DNA of 64,000 nucleotides, taken from NCBI RefSeq assembly GCF_013488225.1, contig NZ_CP041241.1, positions 1,674,001 through 1,738,000 on the forward strand. The letters are read 5' to 3'. The notes under the pieces are model-generated. The model was not told where the DNA came from, made no database searches, and saw only the letters and a program-made list of their open reading frames with translations. This DNA is from Sinorhizobium mexicanum. GTDB taxonomy: Bacteria; Pseudomonadota; Alphaproteobacteria; Rhizobiales; Rhizobiaceae. Position numbers and translations under genes: made by a program. Position 1 is the stretch's first letter. Every line of letters begins with the position of its first letter. Of the stretch, positions 62,519 to 64,000 are shown piece after piece.

Positions 62519-63061
62519 CTACATCTTGCCGAGAGCGGCAAGCGCTTCATCGACGATTGCAGCCAGCGGTTGGTCGATATCGATCGCTACGGTGTTCGCC
62601 TCGCCGGTCGGATCTTCCAACGTCGCGAGCTGGGTCTCTAACAACGACGGCGGCATGAAGTGGCCGGTGCGATGCTGCATCCGCTCCGCCAACACCGCCT
62701 CGGTTCCATGGAGATAGACGAAAGCCAGTTCCTCCGGCGCGCTTTCACGCAGCTTCTGCCGATAGCTGAGTTTGAGCGCCGAGCAGGCAACGACGGCCGG
62801 GCCGGAGCTTTCCGCGAGCTTCCGGCCGATCGCCGCCAGCCATGGCCAGCGGTCATCGTCCGTTAGTGGAACGCCGTCGGACATCTTCTTGATGTTCTCG
62901 GGCGGATGCAGCGCGTCCCCCTCGATGAAGGGATAGCCATAGGCTTTTGCGATGCGCTCGCCCACAGACGATTTTCCGCTTCCCGACACGCCCATCACGA
63001 CGAGCGAGCCTGGAAATCGGTGCGCCGGCGCCGCGGGTCGGTGTTTCTTGTCGGTCATCAT
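62519..63061 (-). CDS. gntK: Gluconokinase
   Basis: A 180-residue GntK-type kinase. The P-loop is MGVSGSGKSSVGERIA, the substrate segment GYPFIEGDALHPPENIKKMSDG, and LTDDDRWPWL and HFMPPSLLETQLATLE are family signatures. It phosphorylates D-gluconate to 6-phosphogluconate. Starts at 63061 and 63058 (adjacent ATGs) are both possible; the open frame beyond is not conserved. It is divergent from the Lrp gene and convergent with no neighbour. Confidence 0.93.
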   Translation of the reverse strand: MMTDKKHRPAAPAHRFPGSLVVMGVSGSGKSSVGERIAKAYGYPFIEGDALHPPENIKKMSDGVPLTDDDRWPWLAAIGRKLAESSGPAVVACSALKLSYRQKLRESAPEELAFVYLHGTEAVLAERMQHRTGHFMPPSLLETQLATLEDPTGEANTVAIDIDQPLAAIVDEALAALGKM

Positions 63062-63198
63062 CCTGAACCTGGCATCCTTGTCTGCGGGCAAGCGATTACG
63101 CTTCCGCTCATAGCTTCCGCGCTGTTGGTGGGCAAGCGCCATGGCCGGCCGCTGAAGCATCCGCTGACCGCTGGCTTTCTATTCGAAAGGGACGATGA

Positions 63199-63243
63199 CA
63201 GAAAAAGCCGTTGAATTTTTATAAATCTCCACGTATTTTTCTG
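63199..63243. promoter_or_regulatory. Repeated CAGAAAAA motifs before the lrp-like gene
   Basis: CAGAAAAA at 63199-63206 and its inverse TTTTTCTG at 63236-63243 flank an AT-rich 29-bp centre just before the start codon at 63246, and a further CAGAAAAA lies within the first codons. This could be the autoregulatory site of the Lrp-type regulator or the shared promoter with gntK. Confidence 0.3.
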
Positions 63244-63245
63244 AA

Positions 63246-63698
63246 ATGGACGCTACAGACAGAAAAATCATTGGAATTCTTGCAGAGGATGCCCGAACGT
63301 CGTTGACCGACATCGGTGCGGCGGTCGACCTCTCGCCCTCCGCCGTCAACGAGCGCATCCGCCGGCTCGTTGCCGGTGGCACGATCCGCCGTTTTACGCT
63401 CGACGTGGATCATCGCGCCCTTGGCCTCGACGTTCTCGCCTTTGTCTGGATCGCCCTTTCGGCCGATGCCGATGAAACCGAATTCCGCGCGTTCATGGCG
63501 GCACACCCGGTTGTCGCCGAATGCCATCACGTCACTGGCGCATGGTCCTATTGCGTCAAGGTCCGCATGCCGACGCTCAGCGATATCGAGCCGTTTCTCT
63601 CCGAGCTGAAAGCACGGCGATACCTCGCCCGCAGCGAGACCGTCATCGCGCTTTCGACCGTTGCCGATAACCTCTTCACTGGACCGGAGGTCCGATAG
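63246..63698 (+). CDS. Lrp/AsnC-family transcriptional regulator
   Basis: A 150-residue regulator. The N-terminal winged helix (DATDRKIIGILAEDARTSLT, then DIGAAVDLSPSAVNERIRRL) is followed by an AsnC/RAM ligand domain (about 65-145, VAECHHVTGAWSYCVKV). Members sense amino acids. It is followed after 2 bp by a LysE-type exporter gene, a common pairing in which the regulator controls amino-acid efflux. Confidence 0.92.
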   Translation: MDATDRKIIGILAEDARTSLTDIGAAVDLSPSAVNERIRRLVAGGTIRRFTLDVDHRALGLDVLAFVWIALSADADETEFRAFMAAHPVVAECHHVTGAWSYCVKVRMPTLSDIEPFLSELKARRYLARSETVIALSTVADNLFTGPEVR

Positions 63699-63700
63699 AC

Positions 63701-64000
63701 ATGTCCGTACTGCTTTTCGGAAAAGGCCTCCTGCTCGGCCTCGCCATTGCCGCCCCGGTCGGGCCGATCGGCGCGCTTTGCATCAGCCGTACGCTGACGC
63801 GCGGCTTTTGGGCCGGCGTCGCGGGCGGCCTTGGAACCGCGCTCGCCGACGCGGCCTACGCGATGCTCGCGGCGGTCGGCTTTGCGGCATTCGCTGCTGC
63901 GCTTTCCGCAATCGCGACACCGCTCGGCCTGGTGGGAGGCCTGTTCATGATATGGCTCGGCTGGCGCGGACTGGCGCCGAAACCGGTTGCTACGGCCGCC
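63701..64000 (+). CDS. LysE-family amino-acid exporter, N-terminal part (cut by window end)
   Basis: One hundred codons are visible with no stop before the window end. The protein opens with LLFGKGLLLGLAIAAPVGPIGALC, the conserved APVGP motif of LysE/RhtB exporters, followed by ISRTLTRGFWAGVAGGLGTAL and a second hydrophobic stretch. ATG 63701 follows GGAGG, 2 bp behind the Lrp gene stop. The substrate is not known; the adjacent Lrp-type gene is the probable regulator. Confidence 0.88.
   Translation, partial: MSVLLFGKGLLLGLAIAAPVGPIGALCISRTLTRGFWAGVAGGLGTALADAAYAMLAAVGFAAFAAALSAIATPLGLVGGLFMIWLGWRGLAPKPVATAA

Noticed and set aside
1..64000. tRNA, rRNA, integrase, transposase and plasmid replication genes
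   Set aside because: None were recognised by eye on either strand. A tRNA scan and a search for repABC or transposase domains would be needed to exclude small or diverged copies.

Overview
The window looks like a replicon segment of a fast-growing rhizobium, most likely Sinorhizobium/Ensifer. This is an inference from four things: the high GC content, the gene families, two families of rhizobium-type palindromic intergenic repeats, and a gene complement that resembles the pSymB-type chromid of that genus. No plasmid replication gene, rRNA, tRNA, CRISPR array, phage or insertion sequence was recognised.

Positions 1-29220 form a surface-glycan region. It holds glycosyltransferases (1-453, 3200-4336, 18889-20178, 20322-21410), a sulfotransferase (517-1392), a sensorless two-component pair (1578-3049), a GT-C type membrane glycosyltransferase (4363-5979, minus strand) and a CDP-deoxysugar module (6372-11937). 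That module has a cytidylyltransferase, a CDP-glucose 4,6-dehydratase, a DegT-fold enzyme whose catalytic lysine is replaced by histidine, a C-methyltransferase and an SDR lacking the usual YxxxK lysine. A GtrB-like/GtrA-like pair follows (11934-13324), then a formyltransferase-like / ATP-grasp / HAD trio (13529-16109), a WbpM-type 4,6-dehydratase, an RTX calcium-binding repeat protein, an AsnB-type amidotransferase and a PAPS supply operon cysD-cysNC-cysQ (29220-25626). Taken together the region suggests a branched, possibly amidated or N-acylated and sulfated polysaccharide. No Wzx, Wzy or ABC exporter is visible inside the window, so the locus probably extends to the left.

Positions 29559-38498 hold a ROK repressor divergent from an ABC sugar importer that is fused in one operon to a SIS-domain enzyme and a PfkB kinase, pointing to uptake of an amino sugar or Amadori-type compound. 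A D-threonine-aldolase-like gene follows. Positions 38549-45472 (minus) hold a GH51 arabinofuranosidase, a complete ABC importer and a helix-turn-helix regulator, an arabinose-oligosaccharide utilisation system. Next come a CNNM/CorC membrane protein and a KDG kinase.

Positions 48414-54237 hold a sulfate ABC transporter translationally coupled to a GlcD-like flavoprotein and followed by an ATC-hydrolase-like gene, a plausible sulfur-scavenging unit. A RES/Xre toxin-antitoxin pair lies at 54294-55229. A leucine/isovalerate degradation operon (ivd, mccB, ridA, mccA, HMG-CoA lyase, methylglutaconyl-CoA hydratase) runs on the minus strand from 62187 to 55311. The right end has a gluconokinase, a divergent Lrp regulator and a truncated LysE-type exporter.

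Two repeat families recur: a RIME-like two-hairpin element (five full or half copies) and a roughly 50-bp palindromic repeat whose terminal arms change together (four copies).
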